The position numbers were made by a program, and so were the translations under genes. A DNA stretch of 64,000 nt from Faecalimonas umbilicata (GTDB taxonomy: Bacteria > Bacillota > Clostridia > Lachnospirales > Lachnospiraceae), in contig NZ_SLZV01000010.1 of assembly GCF_004346095.1 (NCBI RefSeq), positions 22,682-86,681 on the forward strand, written 5' to 3'. Below are positions 43,507 through 52,581 of the stretch, piece by piece. Within the stretch, counting starts at the first letter, position 1; each line of letters opens with the position of its first letter. The notes beneath the pieces were generated by a model, which saw only the letters and a list, made by a program, of their open reading frames with translations, made no database searches and had not been told where the DNA came from.

Positions 43507-44922
43507 ATGCGCAGCACTTTGTACTTAAAATTTATCAGCATTTATCTGATCTTCGGATTTCTCTGCCTGTTCACAGTCGCCACACTCACCCATGAGCTGA
43601 CGATCTCTGAGCTGGAAGAAGATACTTCTGATACCCTTTATAAAGAAGCCACCTTGCTCGCCAATGATTACCTGACCGGATATTTTACAGACGATCTGAC
43701 ACTTTCCGACATTCACACGCAGTTAGATGGGATGTCCACTTATCTACATGCATCAACATGGTTCATTGACCGCACTGGACAGGTGATTCTATCTGCGGGA
43801 GCAGATGAAATGCCGGTTCCGCCATCCGAAATCCCAGACTTTGATCCTGCGGAAAATGGCAGTTCCAAATATCTGCTCGGAACTTACCATGATCTTTTTG
43901 ATAAAAAAGTCATCACAGTGATTGCACCGGTCACACAAGGCTTTACGACGAAGGGATATCTGCTGCTGCACAAACCTTACGAAGATCTCGAACAGCAGAC
44001 TTCTTCTTTATTGCGAAATGTCTATATTACCATTGTTGTCATCTACATTTTGTCTTTCTGCATCCTGCTGGCATTCCACTTTTTCATTTACCAGCCGCTG
44101 CGGAAGATCACAGAGGCTGCCACCCAATATGCCTCCGGCAATCTGACTTATGAGATCCCGGTGCGGACAGAAGACGAGATGGGCTATCTGTCTGCCTCTC
44201 TCAACTATATGGCAGCACAGCTCAAAGATATGGAAGACTATCAGAAGAAGTTCATCGCCAATGTCTCCCACGACTTCCGCTCTCCGCTGACATCCATCAA
44301 AGGATATGTGGAAGCGATTGTCGATGGAACAATCCCACAAGAACTTCAGGGAAAATATTTGAACATCATACTGTTTGAGACCGAGCGCCTGACGGATCTG
44401 ACAAAAGATCTTCTGACATTAAATGAATTTGACACGAAAGATCTTCTGCTTGACAAGACCAACTTCAATCTGCACGACACGATCAAACACACTGCCGCTT
44501 CTTTTGAAGGAACTTGTACCTCCAAGAAAATTTCAATCGAACTGCTCTTTGATCCGCGCATCCAGAATGTCTTTGCCGACCGCGGTAAGATTCAGCAAGT
44601 CTTATACAACTTGCTGGATAACGCGATCAAATTCAGTAATCCGGACTCTTCCATCGTACTCGAGACGACCGAACGCAATGGAAAAGTGTTCGTCTCCGTC
44701 AAAGACTCCGGAATCGGGATTCCGAAAAAAAGTCTCACAAAAGTGTGGGAGCGTTTCTATAAGAGCGATCTCTCCCGTGGAAAAGACAAGAAAGGAACCG
44801 GGCTCGGACTTGCGATCGTCAAGGAAATCATTCAGGCACATGGAGAAAATATCAACGTTATCAGCACAGAAGGAGTCGGCACAGAATTTATTTTCTCACT
44901 CACAAAAAGCAGTGAAAATTAG
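43507..44922 (+). CDS. Sensor histidine kinase
   Basis: 471 residues. N-terminal membrane helix (FISIYLIFGFLCLFTVATL), an extracytoplasmic sensor of about 140 residues, a second helix near 175-198 (VYITIVVIYILSFCILLAFHFF), HAMP (about 200-250), HisKA with phosphorylated His255 in VSHDFRSPL, and the ATPase with N box LDNAIKFS, G1 KDSGIGIP and G2 GTGLGLAIV. All catalytic motifs look intact. Its partner is the response regulator immediately upstream. Confidence 0.95.
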   Translation: MRSTLYLKFISIYLIFGFLCLFTVATLTHELTISELEEDTSDTLYKEATLLANDYLTGYFTDDLTLSDIHTQLDGMSTYLHASTWFIDRTGQVILSAGADEMPVPPSEIPDFDPAENGSSKYLLGTYHDLFDKKVITVIAPVTQGFTTKGYLLLHKPYEDLEQQTSSLLRNVYITIVVIYILSFCILLAFHFFIYQPLRKITEAATQYASGNLTYEIPVRTEDEMGYLSASLNYMAAQLKDMEDYQKKFIANVSHDFRSPLTSIKGYVEAIVDGTIPQELQGKYLNIILFETERLTDLTKDLLTLNEFDTKDLLLDKTNFNLHDTIKHTAASFEGTCTSKKISIELLFDPRIQNVFADRGKIQQVLYNLLDNAIKFSNPDSSIVLETTERNGKVFVSVKDSGIGIPKKSLTKVWERFYKSDLSRGKDKKGTGLGLAIVKEIIQAHGENINVISTEGVGTEFIFSLTKSSEN

Positions 44923-44952
44923 TTTCTTCCTTACACGAAAAGAAACGATACA

Positions 44953-45000
44953 AAAAAAGAGAAACACATTTCCTCCACTGAAATGTCGTTTCTCTTTTTT
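44953..45000. terminator. Bidirectional terminator between the kinase and the binding-protein gene
   Basis: A stem of nearly 20 bp: AAAAAAGAGAAAC-ACATTT on the left and AAATGTCGTTTCTCTTTTTT on the right with one bulge. The stem is flanked by As and Ts on the two sides, giving a T-run in both directions, for the convergent genes. Confidence 0.85.
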
Positions 45001-45069
45001 GATGATTTGTATTAGTATCTGCATTGATTACAGCTTTATCTGCTTTTGAATTTCATATTCCTTTCCTCA

Positions 45070-46296
45070 CTAATACAAAATACGGCTGATATTTTTATCC
45101 TCCATATTATCTTTTGTCACCCACACATATCCTGTGTCAACAACTGCCTCATTTCCTTGATTCGCGATGGAACGCGCACAGGCAATCGCAGTGGCATATC
45201 CCATACCATACGGATTCTGAACAACAAGACCTTCCAGTTCTCCATTCTCCAGCGCCTCCATCTGTTTCTCTCCTCCGTCGAATCCGATTATCTTGAGATT
45301 CTCAGCAGCCTCTGCCTGCTTAGTATCTTTTGACTGCTTCATCTCATTGACAATCGACAGTATTTTCTGTGTCGCATCCACATTGGTTGTAAAACAGCCC
45401 GTCACATCCGGGTGTTGCTCCAGAATATACTGGATTGCCTGCTCATCAGTAAAGTCTTCCTTCTGCGCTGCCTTCTCATCTTCTGGATTGATTTTCGCTT
45501 CCTGGTTCTTCTTCTCTGCCAAAAGTCCTTTCACGTCTTCCAGATTATCCAGATAGACAACTTCCGCGATCTCAACTTCCGGATAATCTTTTGCGAGTGT
45601 ATCCGCAAAACCACTCTGACGCTCTCTCGCAGTAGTAGACTTAGAATCGTGGACAAATACGAGTACCTTTCCCTTGTTATCTAATGCCGTAGCCAGATTC
45701 ACTGCCGCAGTCTGTGCTGCTTCTGTATTATTGGTAGAGCAGAGTGACTGCAGTCCCTGGTAATCACTTCCGGAATCAAAGGCAACAATTGGAATTCCAT
45801 TCTCTGTAGCAAGATCAAACTGCACCGAACAAGCATTGGAGTCAATGATCGCAATCCCAACTGCATTTGGATAGCGGGCCAGTTCTTCATCTAAAATATT
45901 AATCTGCTCGTCCACGCTCTCACTCTCGCTCGGACCACTGTAATTTAACTTGATCTTATCTTCCCCTTTGTAACCCAGTGCACTGTTCAATTCCGATACT
46001 GCTTGCTTGGCCCCTTTTTCTACCATCTTCCAATATTCGGTTCCGGCTTCCTTCCCGATCAGGGAAATGTATGTTCCCGGTTCCAGGGTAAGACCGTCCA
46101 CATTGCTGTATGCCTGCGGAGAAATAATATTTAAATTGCCCTGTCCTTCTTTCTCTTTCGGCTCCTCTTTTTCTGTATCTGCCTGTGTCTGTGTATCTTG
46201 CTTCTCTTCCTCTGCTTCCTTCCCACAAGAAGAAAATAGAAGCATTGCACTCATCAGACATGCCAGCCCTATGATGCTCTTCCTTCTTCTCTGCAT
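45070..46296 (-). CDS. Orphan RbsB-like sugar-binding lipoprotein
   Basis: 408 residues. Lipoprotein signal with lipobox LFSSC near residues 20-24, a low-complexity acidic linker (Lys/Glu/Gln-rich, about 25-50), and a type I periplasmic-binding fold: GIAIIDSNACSVQFDLATENGIPIVAFDSG and PDVTGCFTTNVDATQKIL, ending VVQNPYGMGY. In this family such proteins bind ribose, galactose or other sugars, or act as sensors with a kinase. No transporter genes adjoin it; the convergent two-component system is the nearest candidate partner, but that is speculation. Confidence 0.88.
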   Translation of the reverse strand: MQRRRKSIIGLACLMSAMLLFSSCGKEAEEEKQDTQTQADTEKEEPKEKEGQGNLNIISPQAYSNVDGLTLEPGTYISLIGKEAGTEYWKMVEKGAKQAVSELNSALGYKGEDKIKLNYSGPSESESVDEQINILDEELARYPNAVGIAIIDSNACSVQFDLATENGIPIVAFDSGSDYQGLQSLCSTNNTEAAQTAAVNLATALDNKGKVLVFVHDSKSTTARERQSGFADTLAKDYPEVEIAEVVYLDNLEDVKGLLAEKKNQEAKINPEDEKAAQKEDFTDEQAIQYILEQHPDVTGCFTTNVDATQKILSIVNEMKQSKDTKQAEAAENLKIIGFDGGEKQMEALENGELEGLVVQNPYGMGYATAIACARSIANQGNEAVVDTGYVWVTKDNMEDKNISRILY

Positions 46297-46664
46297 TTTT
46301 TACACACTCCATTTTTTCATTCTGAACGTATATTTCAAAGCCTATGTCACACACTTGTAAATATACGTAAAATCTTCGGGCACCGGCAATGACTTTTCAC
46401 AATTTTAAAAGAAAAAAATCAACTTCCGTCCGCCCTCTAGGTTATTACCTATCTACTATACACTAAATTACAAAAAATAGAAGAAATTTTTTCTTAAATT
46501 TTTATAAGGTTTTATACAGTGTTCACAATTTGTATACTGTATGCAATTTAGTACAATCCAACCTATTGACTTTTCTTATAGCAAATTGATATAATCTAAG
46601 TGAATTATTTAACAAACATTTTACAAACTACTAACTTTTTTACAACGATTTAGGAGGAAATATA
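46297..46664. other. 368-bp intergenic control region between the binding-protein gene and pflB
   Basis: Holds the pflB promoter and a possible Rex site (listed separately) and several short dyads: ATACAGT (46514-46520) with ACTGTAT (46536-46542), and TAGGT-TATT-ACCTA at 46438-46451. The middle is very AT-rich. The SBP promoter must lie here too but I could not place it with confidence. No open frame or RNA gene is evident. Confidence 0.6.
46566..46615 (+). promoter_or_regulatory. pflB promoter with possible Rex (NADH-sensing) operator
   Basis: TTGACT (46566-46571), 18 bases, TATAAT (46590-46595). Directly after it, 46598-46615 reads AAGTGAATTATTTAACAA, agreeing with the Rex consensus TTGTTAA-N4-TTAACAA at most positions, best in its right half. 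Placement over the start of transcription would suit redox repression of a fermentation gene. The promoter is solid; the Rex call is tentative. Confidence 0.6.
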
Positions 46665-48776
46665 ATGGAAAAAAACTGGAACTCTAGTTGGGACGGATTC
46701 AAGCCAGGACGTTGGAACCGTACATCAGTAAACGTACGTGACTTCATTCAGTCAAACTACACACCATATGAGGGGGACGATTCTTTCTTAGCAGGTCCTA
46801 CAGAAGCTACAAAGACTCTTTGGGCTCAGGTAATGGATCTTTCAAAGCAGGAACGCGAAGCAGGCGGAGTTCTTGACATGGATACAAAAATTGTATCAAG
46901 CATCACTTCCCATGCAGCAGGTTACTTAAACAAAGACTTAGAACAGATCGTTGGTTTCCAGACAGATAAACCATTCAAACGCTCTTTACAACCTTACGGT
47001 GGTATCCGTATGGCTCAGAACGCCTGCCATGAAAATGGATATGAAGTTGACCCTGAAATCGTAAAAATCTTTACAGAATACAGAAAAACACACAATCAGG
47101 GTGTATTTGATGCCTACACACCAGAGATGAGAGCAGCAAGAAAATCTGGTATCATTACAGGACTTCCGGATGCATACGGACGTGGACGTATCATCGGTGA
47201 CTACCGCCGTGTTGCTTTATACGGAACAGACTGGCTGATCGCAGACAAGAAAGAACAGCTTGCTACTTCTTTAGTGAGAATGACAGGAGATAACATCCGT
47301 CTTCGTGAAGAATTATCTGAGCAGATCCGCGCACTTGGCGAATTAGCAAAATTAGGAGAAATCTACGGATACGATATTACAAAACCAGCTTCCAATGCAA
47401 AAGAAGCTATCCAGTGGTTATACTTTGGATACCTTGCAGCTGTTAAAGAACAAAACGGTGCAGCAATGAGTCTTGGACGTACTTCTACATTCCTTGATAT
47501 CTATATCCAGCGTGACTTAGAAAGAGGACTGATCACAGAGGAACAGGCTCAGGAATACATTGACCACTTCATTATGAAGCTTCGTCTTGTAAAATTTGCA
47601 CGTACACCAGAATACAATGCATTATTCTCCGGTGACCCGACATGGGTAACAGAGTCTATCGGTGGTGTTGGTGTTGACGGACGTCCGCTCGTAACAAAGA
47701 CATCTTTCCGTTACCTTCACACATTAGACAACCTTGGAACAGCTCCAGAACCGAACTTAACAGTTCTCTGGTCTACTCGTCTTCCAAAAGCATTTAAAGA
47801 ATACTGTGCGAAGATGTCTATCAAATCATCTTCTATCCAGTATGAAAACGATGATTTAATGCGTCCGACTCACGGAGATGACTACGCAATCGCATGCTGT
47901 GTATCTTCTATGAGAATCGGTAAGGAAATGCAGTTCTTCGGAGCTCGTGCAAACCTTGCAAAATGTTTATTATACGCAATCAACGGTGGTGTGGATGAGA
48001 AATCCAAAGTACAGGTAGGACCAAAATACCGTCCGGTAGAAGGTGAATACCTTGACTACGATGATGTTATGGCTAAATTCGACGACATGATGGAATGGCT
48101 TGCTGAATTATATGTAAACACATTAAATATCATCCACTACATGCATGACAAATATTGCTACGAAAAAATCCAGATGGCTCTTCATGACCGTGAAGTAAAA
48201 CGTTACTTTGCAACAGGTATCGCAGGACTTTCTGTTGTAGCTGACTCTTTAAGTGCAATCAAATATGCAAAAGTAAAACCGATCAGAGACGAAGACGGAT
48301 TAGTAGTAGACTACGAAGTAGAGGGAGATTTCCCGAAATACGGTAACAACGATGATGATGTAGATGAGATCGCGGTAACTGTTGTACGTTCTTTCATGGA
48401 CAAGATCAGAAAACATCACACATACCGTCACGGTGTTCCTACAACTTCTATCCTTACTATCACATCTAACGTTGTATATGGTAAGAAGACAGGTAACACA
48501 CCAGACGGAAGAAAGCTTGGAGAACCTTTAGCACCAGGAGCAAACCCAATGCACGGACGTGATTCTCACGGAGCATTAGCTTCCCTTGCATCTGTAGCTA
48601 AGATTCCATTCAGACATGCTCAGGACGGAATTTCCAACACATTCTCTATCATTCCGGGAGCACTTGGAAAAGAAGATAAGATCTTTGCAGGTGACCTTGA
48701 CCTTGACAGAATCGAAGAATGTGGAAACCAGGCTTGCAACATTCCAAACATCATGGACAGCATCGACAACGAATAA
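46665..48776 (+). CDS. pflB: Pyruvate formate-lyase, catalytic subunit lacking the glycyl-radical domain
   Basis: 703 residues. Converts pyruvate and CoA to acetyl-CoA and formate. It shows the PFL barrel from the N-terminus ([23 protein letters not shown]) through the adjacent catalytic cysteines Cys411-Cys412 (IACCVSSM) to [12 protein letters not shown]. There the frame ends with [14 protein letters not shown] and a stop, before the C-terminal RVSGYAV motif on which the radical is formed. That motif is on the next gene. The gene has the skewed codon choice of a highly expressed gene (TTA, ACA, GAA), a strong promoter and AGGAGG. Confidence 0.94.
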   Translation: MEKNWNSSWDGFKPGRWNRTSVNVRDFIQSNYTPYEGDDSFLAGPTEATKTLWAQVMDLSKQEREAGGVLDMDTKIVSSITSHAAGYLNKDLEQIVGFQTDKPFKRSLQPYGGIRMAQNACHENGYEVDPEIVKIFTEYRKTHNQGVFDAYTPEMRAARKSGIITGLPDAYGRGRIIGDYRRVALYGTDWLIADKKEQLATSLVRMTGDNIRLREELSEQIRALGELAKLGEIYGYDITKPASNAKEAIQWLYFGYLAAVKEQNGAAMSLGRTSTFLDIYIQRDLERGLITEEQAQEYIDHFIMKLRLVKFARTPEYNALFSGDPTWVTESIGGVGVDGRPLVTKTSFRYLHTLDNLGTAPEPNLTVLWSTRLPKAFKEYCAKMSIKSSSIQYENDDLMRPTHGDDYAIACCVSSMRIGKEMQFFGARANLAKCLLYAINGGVDEKSKVQVGPKYRPVEGEYLDYDDVMAKFDDMMEWLAELYVNTLNIIHYMHDKYCYEKIQMALHDREVKRYFATGIAGLSVVADSLSAIKYAKVKPIRDEDGLVVDYEVEGDFPKYGNNDDDVDEIAVTVVRSFMDKIRKHHTYRHGVPTTSILTITSNVVYGKKTGNTPDGRKLGEPLAPGANPMHGRDSHGALASLASVAKIPFRHAQDGISNTFSIIPGALGKEDKIFAGDLDLDRIEECGNQACNIPNIMDSIDNE

Positions 48777-48834
48777 TCTGTCCGACAATACAAAAATCAG
48801 ATAAAGAAAAACCAAAATCAAGGAGGATAACACT

Positions 48835-49077
48835 ATGGCAGTAAATCAGCAGCAGGTAGATAACTTAGTAAATATGTTAGACGGATACGTAGAGCAGGGT
48901 GGACACCACTTAAATGTAAACGTATTTACAAGAGAAACATTATTAGACGCTCAGAAACACCCAGAAAACTACCCACAGTTAACTGTTCGTGTTTCAGGAT
49001 ACGCTGTAAACTTTATCAAACTTACAAAAGAACAGCAGGACGACGTTATTTCCCGTACATTCCACGAAGGAATGTAA
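48835..49077 (+). CDS. grcA: Separate glycyl-radical subunit of pyruvate formate-lyase (GrcA-like)
   Basis: 80 residues that match only the C-terminal end of normal [32 protein letters not shown] and the radical motif RVSGYAV with Gly55, then LTKEQQ and SRTFHEGM. It has its own AAGGAGG site and ATG, 58 bases after the pflB stop. Adding it to the upstream product gives the length and order of a complete enzyme. E. coli YfiD/GrcA is a related stand-alone protein that restores cleaved PFL; here it seems to be the obligatory partner, since the large subunit has no radical glycine. Confidence 0.93.
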   Translation: MAVNQQQVDNLVNMLDGYVEQGGHHLNVNVFTRETLLDAQKHPENYPQLTVRVSGYAVNFIKLTKEQQDDVISRTFHEGM

Positions 49078-49095
49078 TGTAACGGCAGAGAGAGC

Positions 49096-49128
49096 CGTCT
49101 GACGACATATCGTCTATGTCATCAGACG
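49096..49128 (+). terminator. Strong hairpin between grcA-like gene and pflA
   Basis: CGTCTGACGACATA (49096-49109) pairs with TATGTCATCAGACG (49115-49128) with one mismatch around a 5-base loop. Only a weak T-rich tail follows, so it may be a partial terminator or a 3'-end protector that makes pflB-grcA message more abundant than pflA. Confidence 0.6.
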
Positions 49129-49257
49129 TTCTGTTCTCCGTATCGAATTGCAATAATGACTTCAAGGGGCTGCCGCCGAAATGGTTTCTGATCTTTCCAT
49201 TCTGCGACAGCCTTTTCTCATACCGAACTTTATCATACTGAAAGGCAGGTGTCTTTT

Positions 49258-50031
49258 ATGACAAAAGGATATATACATTCGATTGAAAGCTGTGGAACCG
49301 TAGATGGCCCGGGGCTGCGCTACGTAATCTTTCTTCAGGGCTGCCCAATGCGCTGTCTGTACTGTCACAATCCAGATACATGGGAGCCAAACATCGGAGA
49401 ACAGCAAAGTGTAGAGGAAGTACTGGAAGGCTTCTACTCTAATCTCCCATTTTACCGCCATGGCGGTGTGACTGTGACAGGCGGTGAACCAATGATGCAG
49501 ATGGATTTTCTGATCGAGCTCTTTACAAAGCTGAAGAAAGACCATATCCACACCTGTATCGATACTTCTGGGATTATGTTTCAGCCATCCAATGCAGTAT
49601 TTATGGAAAAGCTGGAAAAGCTCCTTCAGGTCACAGACCTGATCATGCTTGATATCAAACATATCAACGGAGAAGAACACAAGAAACTGACTGCGCACTC
49701 CAATGATCGTATCCTGGCATTTGCACGCTATCTCGATGAGCAAAACATTCCGATCTGGGTACGCCATGTGATTGTTCCCGGCATCACTTTCTATCAAGAA
49801 TATCTGGAACAACTTGGCACATTTCTCGGAACACTGAACAATGTCAAAGCGCTCGATATTCTTCCTTACCACTCTATGGGAAAGGCAAAATACGATAACC
49901 TTCATATGGATTATCCGTTAAAGGATACTCCAGAACCAAGTAAAGAAGATGCAGAGGCTGCCAAACGTGTTGTTCTCGCTGCATATAAGCATGAAAAACA
50001 ACGTCTGAACAAACTGTCGGAAGAACTTTAA
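49258..50031 (+). CDS. pflA: Pyruvate formate-lyase activating enzyme
   Basis: Radical SAM enzyme that abstracts hydrogen from the radical glycine of PFL. 257 residues. The CxxxCxxC cluster motif is in QGCPMRCLYCHNPD, with preceding SCGTVDGPGLRYVIFLQ, then GGEP (VTVTGGEPMMQ) and the SAM-binding region around DTSG. I set the start at ATG 49258 with AGGTG 6 bases upstream; a GTG at 49249 is in-frame but has no better site. Its substrate in this strain would be the small separate radical subunit when docked with the large one. Confidence 0.95.
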   Translation: MTKGYIHSIESCGTVDGPGLRYVIFLQGCPMRCLYCHNPDTWEPNIGEQQSVEEVLEGFYSNLPFYRHGGVTVTGGEPMMQMDFLIELFTKLKKDHIHTCIDTSGIMFQPSNAVFMEKLEKLLQVTDLIMLDIKHINGEEHKKLTAHSNDRILAFARYLDEQNIPIWVRHVIVPGITFYQEYLEQLGTFLGTLNNVKALDILPYHSMGKAKYDNLHMDYPLKDTPEPSKEDAEAAKRVVLAAYKHEKQRLNKLSEEL

Positions 50032-50209
50032 GACAAATTGTTTGGATCTCTGTTCTGTTGTCTTCCAGTCTTTTTGTACTCTGATTGAAACTCTTTTTCT
50101 TTGTATTAAATTCAGAGCACAAAATAGACTTGTATATTTGGCTCATTTGTATTAAAATAAACACAAATAGGCAGAGTTCATTCTGCCACAGAAAAGGAGG
50201 ATACATACT

Positions 50210-50380
50210 ATGGCACACGTAATTAGCGATGAATGTGTAAGCTGTGGAGCTTGCGAAGCTGAATGTCCAGTTGGAGCAATCTCTCAGGGAGCAGATCACT
50301 ACGAAATCAATGCTGATGCTTGCGTAGACTGTGGAGCTTGTGCTGCACAATGTCCAACAGGAGCTATCTCTGCTGAATAA
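50210..50380 (+). CDS. 2[4Fe-4S] ferredoxin
   Basis: 56 residues, clostridial-type ferredoxin. Two CxxCxxCxxxCP motifs: CVSCGACEAECP (Cys9-19) and CVDCGACAAQCP (Cys38-49), with AIS after each. ATG 50210 follows AAAGGAGG. A soluble low-potential electron carrier; typical partners are pyruvate:ferredoxin oxidoreductase, hydrogenase or Rnf. Its place after pflA hints that it could donate the electron to the activase, but it has its own terminator and 178 upstream bases that may hold a promoter, so the link is only suggestive. Confidence 0.95.
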   Translation: MAHVISDECVSCGACEAECPVGAISQGADHYEINADACVDCGACAAQCPTGAISAE

Positions 50381-50437
50381 TTCAGATATGGCTGCCTGGC
50401 AGCCAGCATAGCCCAGTAAGTATATAGGCATAAAAGT

Positions 50438-50477
50438 GGGACGGATCAGATGTAATGTCTGATCCGTCCCCTTTTTT
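50438..50477. terminator. Terminator after the ferredoxin gene, shared with the merR operon
   Basis: GGGACGGATCAGA (50438-50450) and TCTGATCCGTCCC (50458-50470) form a perfect 13-bp stem followed by C and six Ts on the plus strand. Minus-strand transcripts from the MerR gene (stop at 50535) meet the same stem with a weaker T tail. Confidence 0.9.
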
Positions 50478-50534
50478 GCACCATAAACTTGTCCTAAAAA
50501 ATCATGTTATCCCCCATCTTTTGTTCACTTCATG

Positions 50535-51140
50535 CTATCCTTCCAGCAATTTTCTCAACTTTCCAACCGGTGATACCTTCACACTCTCGCGTCTGATCTG
50601 CTGCTGCTGTCTGATCAGGCTGTCCAGCTTGCGGTAATGTTCTTCTTCTTTCTGCTCTTTTAGATGAAACAACGTTTCCATCTCGCCAAGTACATTTTTT
50701 GTAACTGTATGGCTGACTTCCTGCGCAAGCTTCGTATTATTCTCCACGATAACTTTCTGAAGTGCCTCCCCGATAAAGCTCTGAACTTGCAAAAACTTGT
50801 CCGTATCCACCACTTCCGGCTGTGCCTTGACAAGCTGTCCTTCTGTCTGACTCATTCTGCTGTTCTCCCTTTCCTCCATCTCTGCCAGCTTTTTCTTCTT
50901 CTGTTCCCGCGCTTTCTTTAACTCTGGTATGACGGTCTTTAACTCTCTCAACTGCATGCTCTGCTCTTTGAGATCCTTGATGCAGTGAAATAAACGGATG
51001 TCATCTTCTGTATAGTAACGGTGCCCCATCTCTGTCCTGCCGATCGGAAGGTCAAGTTCTTCCTCCCAGTATCTCAGCACATGTGCCTCCACCCCGACTC
51101 TCTTTGCAGCTTCTGAAATCATATAGTGAACTTCGCCCAT
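50535..51140 (-). CDS. MerR-type regulator with long coiled-coil tail
   Basis: 201 residues from ATG 51140 (TGGAGG eight bases upstream; the longer frame overlaps dnaB). N-terminal MerR winged helix: MISEAAKRVGVEAHVLRYWEEELDLP and RTEMGHRYYTEDD, then a coiled coil (KKAREQKKKKLAEMEEREN region) and a C-terminal half without ligand-binding cysteines. MerR-like proteins with such tails (RacA-like) can bind DNA for structural or sporulation purposes; the position behind gdpP, rplI and dnaB fits no specific metal response. Function not assigned. Confidence 0.85.
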   Translation of the reverse strand: MGEVHYMISEAAKRVGVEAHVLRYWEEELDLPIGRTEMGHRYYTEDDIRLFHCIKDLKEQSMQLRELKTVIPELKKAREQKKKKLAEMEERENSRMSQTEGQLVKAQPEVVDTDKFLQVQSFIGEALQKVIVENNTKLAQEVSHTVTKNVLGEMETLFHLKEQKEEEHYRKLDSLIRQQQQIRRESVKVSPVGKLRKLLEG

Positions 51141-51228
51141 AAAAATAACCTCCAATATGTAATAACCTATAAAGATTATAACATATTGAAGGTCTGTTCT
51201 TTTGCTCTTTCCATCGCAAGTTTCGCCA

Positions 51229-52572
51229 TTATTCCTGCTTTCTCGTCGCATTGGCAAACTTCGTATAATTTGGAAGCCATGCAAGATTCACAGTTCCGAT
51301 CGGACCGTTTCTCTGTTTCGCAATGATGATCTCTGCAATGTTCTTCATATCTGTATCTTTGTTATAATAATCATCACGGTAAATAAACATCACCACGTCG
51401 GCATCCTGCTCGATCGCACCGGATTCTCGAAGGTCTGACATCATCGGACGATGATCCGGCCTCTGCTCTACAGCTCGGCTCAGCTGAGAAAGTGCAATAA
51501 CCGGTACATTCAGCTCTCTGGCAAGTCCTTTCAATGATCTGGAAATATCCGAGATCTCCTGCTGTCTGGATTCTGCACGTCCACCTACACGTCCGGTCAT
51601 CAACTGCAAATAGTCGATGATGATCAGGTCTAACCCTTGCTCCAGCTTAAACTTTCTGCACTTAGAGCGGAGTTCTGAAATAGAGATTCCCGGCGTATCA
51701 TCAATGATCATCTTAGACTTTCCAATCACTCCAGCTCCTTCGATTAGCTTCTCCCAATCGGAATCCTTCAGATTACCGGTACGGAGCAGCTGTGCATCTA
51801 CCTGAGACTCCAAAGAAAACAGACGGTTCACCAACTGTTCCTTGGACATCTCAAGACTGAAGATTGCCACCGTCTTATTGCTGCGAAATGCCACATGCTG
51901 TGCGATATTAAGCACGAACGCTGTCTTTCCCATAGACGGTCTCGCTGCCACGAGGATCAGATCAGACGGCTGCAGGCCGGATGTTTTATAATCAAGATCA
52001 ATGAACCCTGTCGGAATTCCGGTGACGGTTCCTTTCGTCTTGGAAGACTTCTCGATCTTATCTAACGCATTTAACACGACCTGCTTGATCGGAACATAGT
52101 CTCCGGTATTTCTCTTCTGTACAAGCTCAAATACTCTCTTCTCCGTCGTCTCAAGCACCGCCTCCAGCGAATCCCGACCGAGATAACACATGTTCTCAAT
52201 CTCCTCATTCAGCTTGATCAGTTTCCGCAGCATCGATTTTTCCATGACGATCTCTGCATAATATTTTACATTCGCAGAAGTCGGAACTGCTGTCAGAAGA
52301 TCTCTTGCAAATTCAAGGCTGGTGATTTCCGGCGGAACATCCTTTTCTTTCAGACGCTCCTGAAGTGTGATCAGATCGACCGGCTTCCCTTCATTGAAAA
52401 GTTCCACCATAGCCTCAAACAGAATGCCATATGCCGTCTGGTAAAAATCCTCCCGGCTGACGATTTCTGCCGCTGTCATGATCGCATCCTTGTCCATCAG
52501 CATTGCGCCGACAACGGATTGCTCCGCCTCGAGGCTGTGCGGAAGGACTCTCTTGATCAATGCCTCTTCCAT
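51229..52572 (-). CDS. dnaB: Replicative DNA helicase DnaB
   Basis: 447 residues from ATG 52572, with AGGTGG 5 bases upstream (an adjacent GTG at 52581 is the alternative). N-terminal domain with LPHSLEAEQSVVGAML, then the RecA-like motor with Walker A ARPSMGKTAF, Walker B LIIIDYLQLM and SQLSRAVEQR. Hexameric helicase that unwinds the fork and recruits primase. Order gdpP-rplI-dnaB is widely conserved in Firmicutes and is seen here without gaps. Confidence 0.95.
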   Translation of the reverse strand: MEEALIKRVLPHSLEAEQSVVGAMLMDKDAIMTAAEIVSREDFYQTAYGILFEAMVELFNEGKPVDLITLQERLKEKDVPPEITSLEFARDLLTAVPTSANVKYYAEIVMEKSMLRKLIKLNEEIENMCYLGRDSLEAVLETTEKRVFELVQKRNTGDYVPIKQVVLNALDKIEKSSKTKGTVTGIPTGFIDLDYKTSGLQPSDLILVAARPSMGKTAFVLNIAQHVAFRSNKTVAIFSLEMSKEQLVNRLFSLESQVDAQLLRTGNLKDSDWEKLIEGAGVIGKSKMIIDDTPGISISELRSKCRKFKLEQGLDLIIIDYLQLMTGRVGGRAESRQQEISDISRSLKGLARELNVPVIALSQLSRAVEQRPDHRPMMSDLRESGAIEQDADVVMFIYRDDYYNKDTDMKNIAEIIIAKQRNGPIGTVNLAWLPNYTKFANATRKQE

Positions 52573-52581
52573 GCGTTCCAC

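Noticed and set aside
46665..49077. Split pflB as a sequencing frameshift or nonsense mutation
   Set aside because: The gene for the radical part has its own ribosome site and start codon, and 58 bases lie between. A simple mutation would leave the two parts directly joined in another frame.
50099..50160. Direct repeat TTTGTATTAAA twice before the ferredoxin gene as a CRISPR or iteron array
   Set aside because: Only two short AT-rich copies with no regular spacer pattern; more likely chance or promoter sequence.
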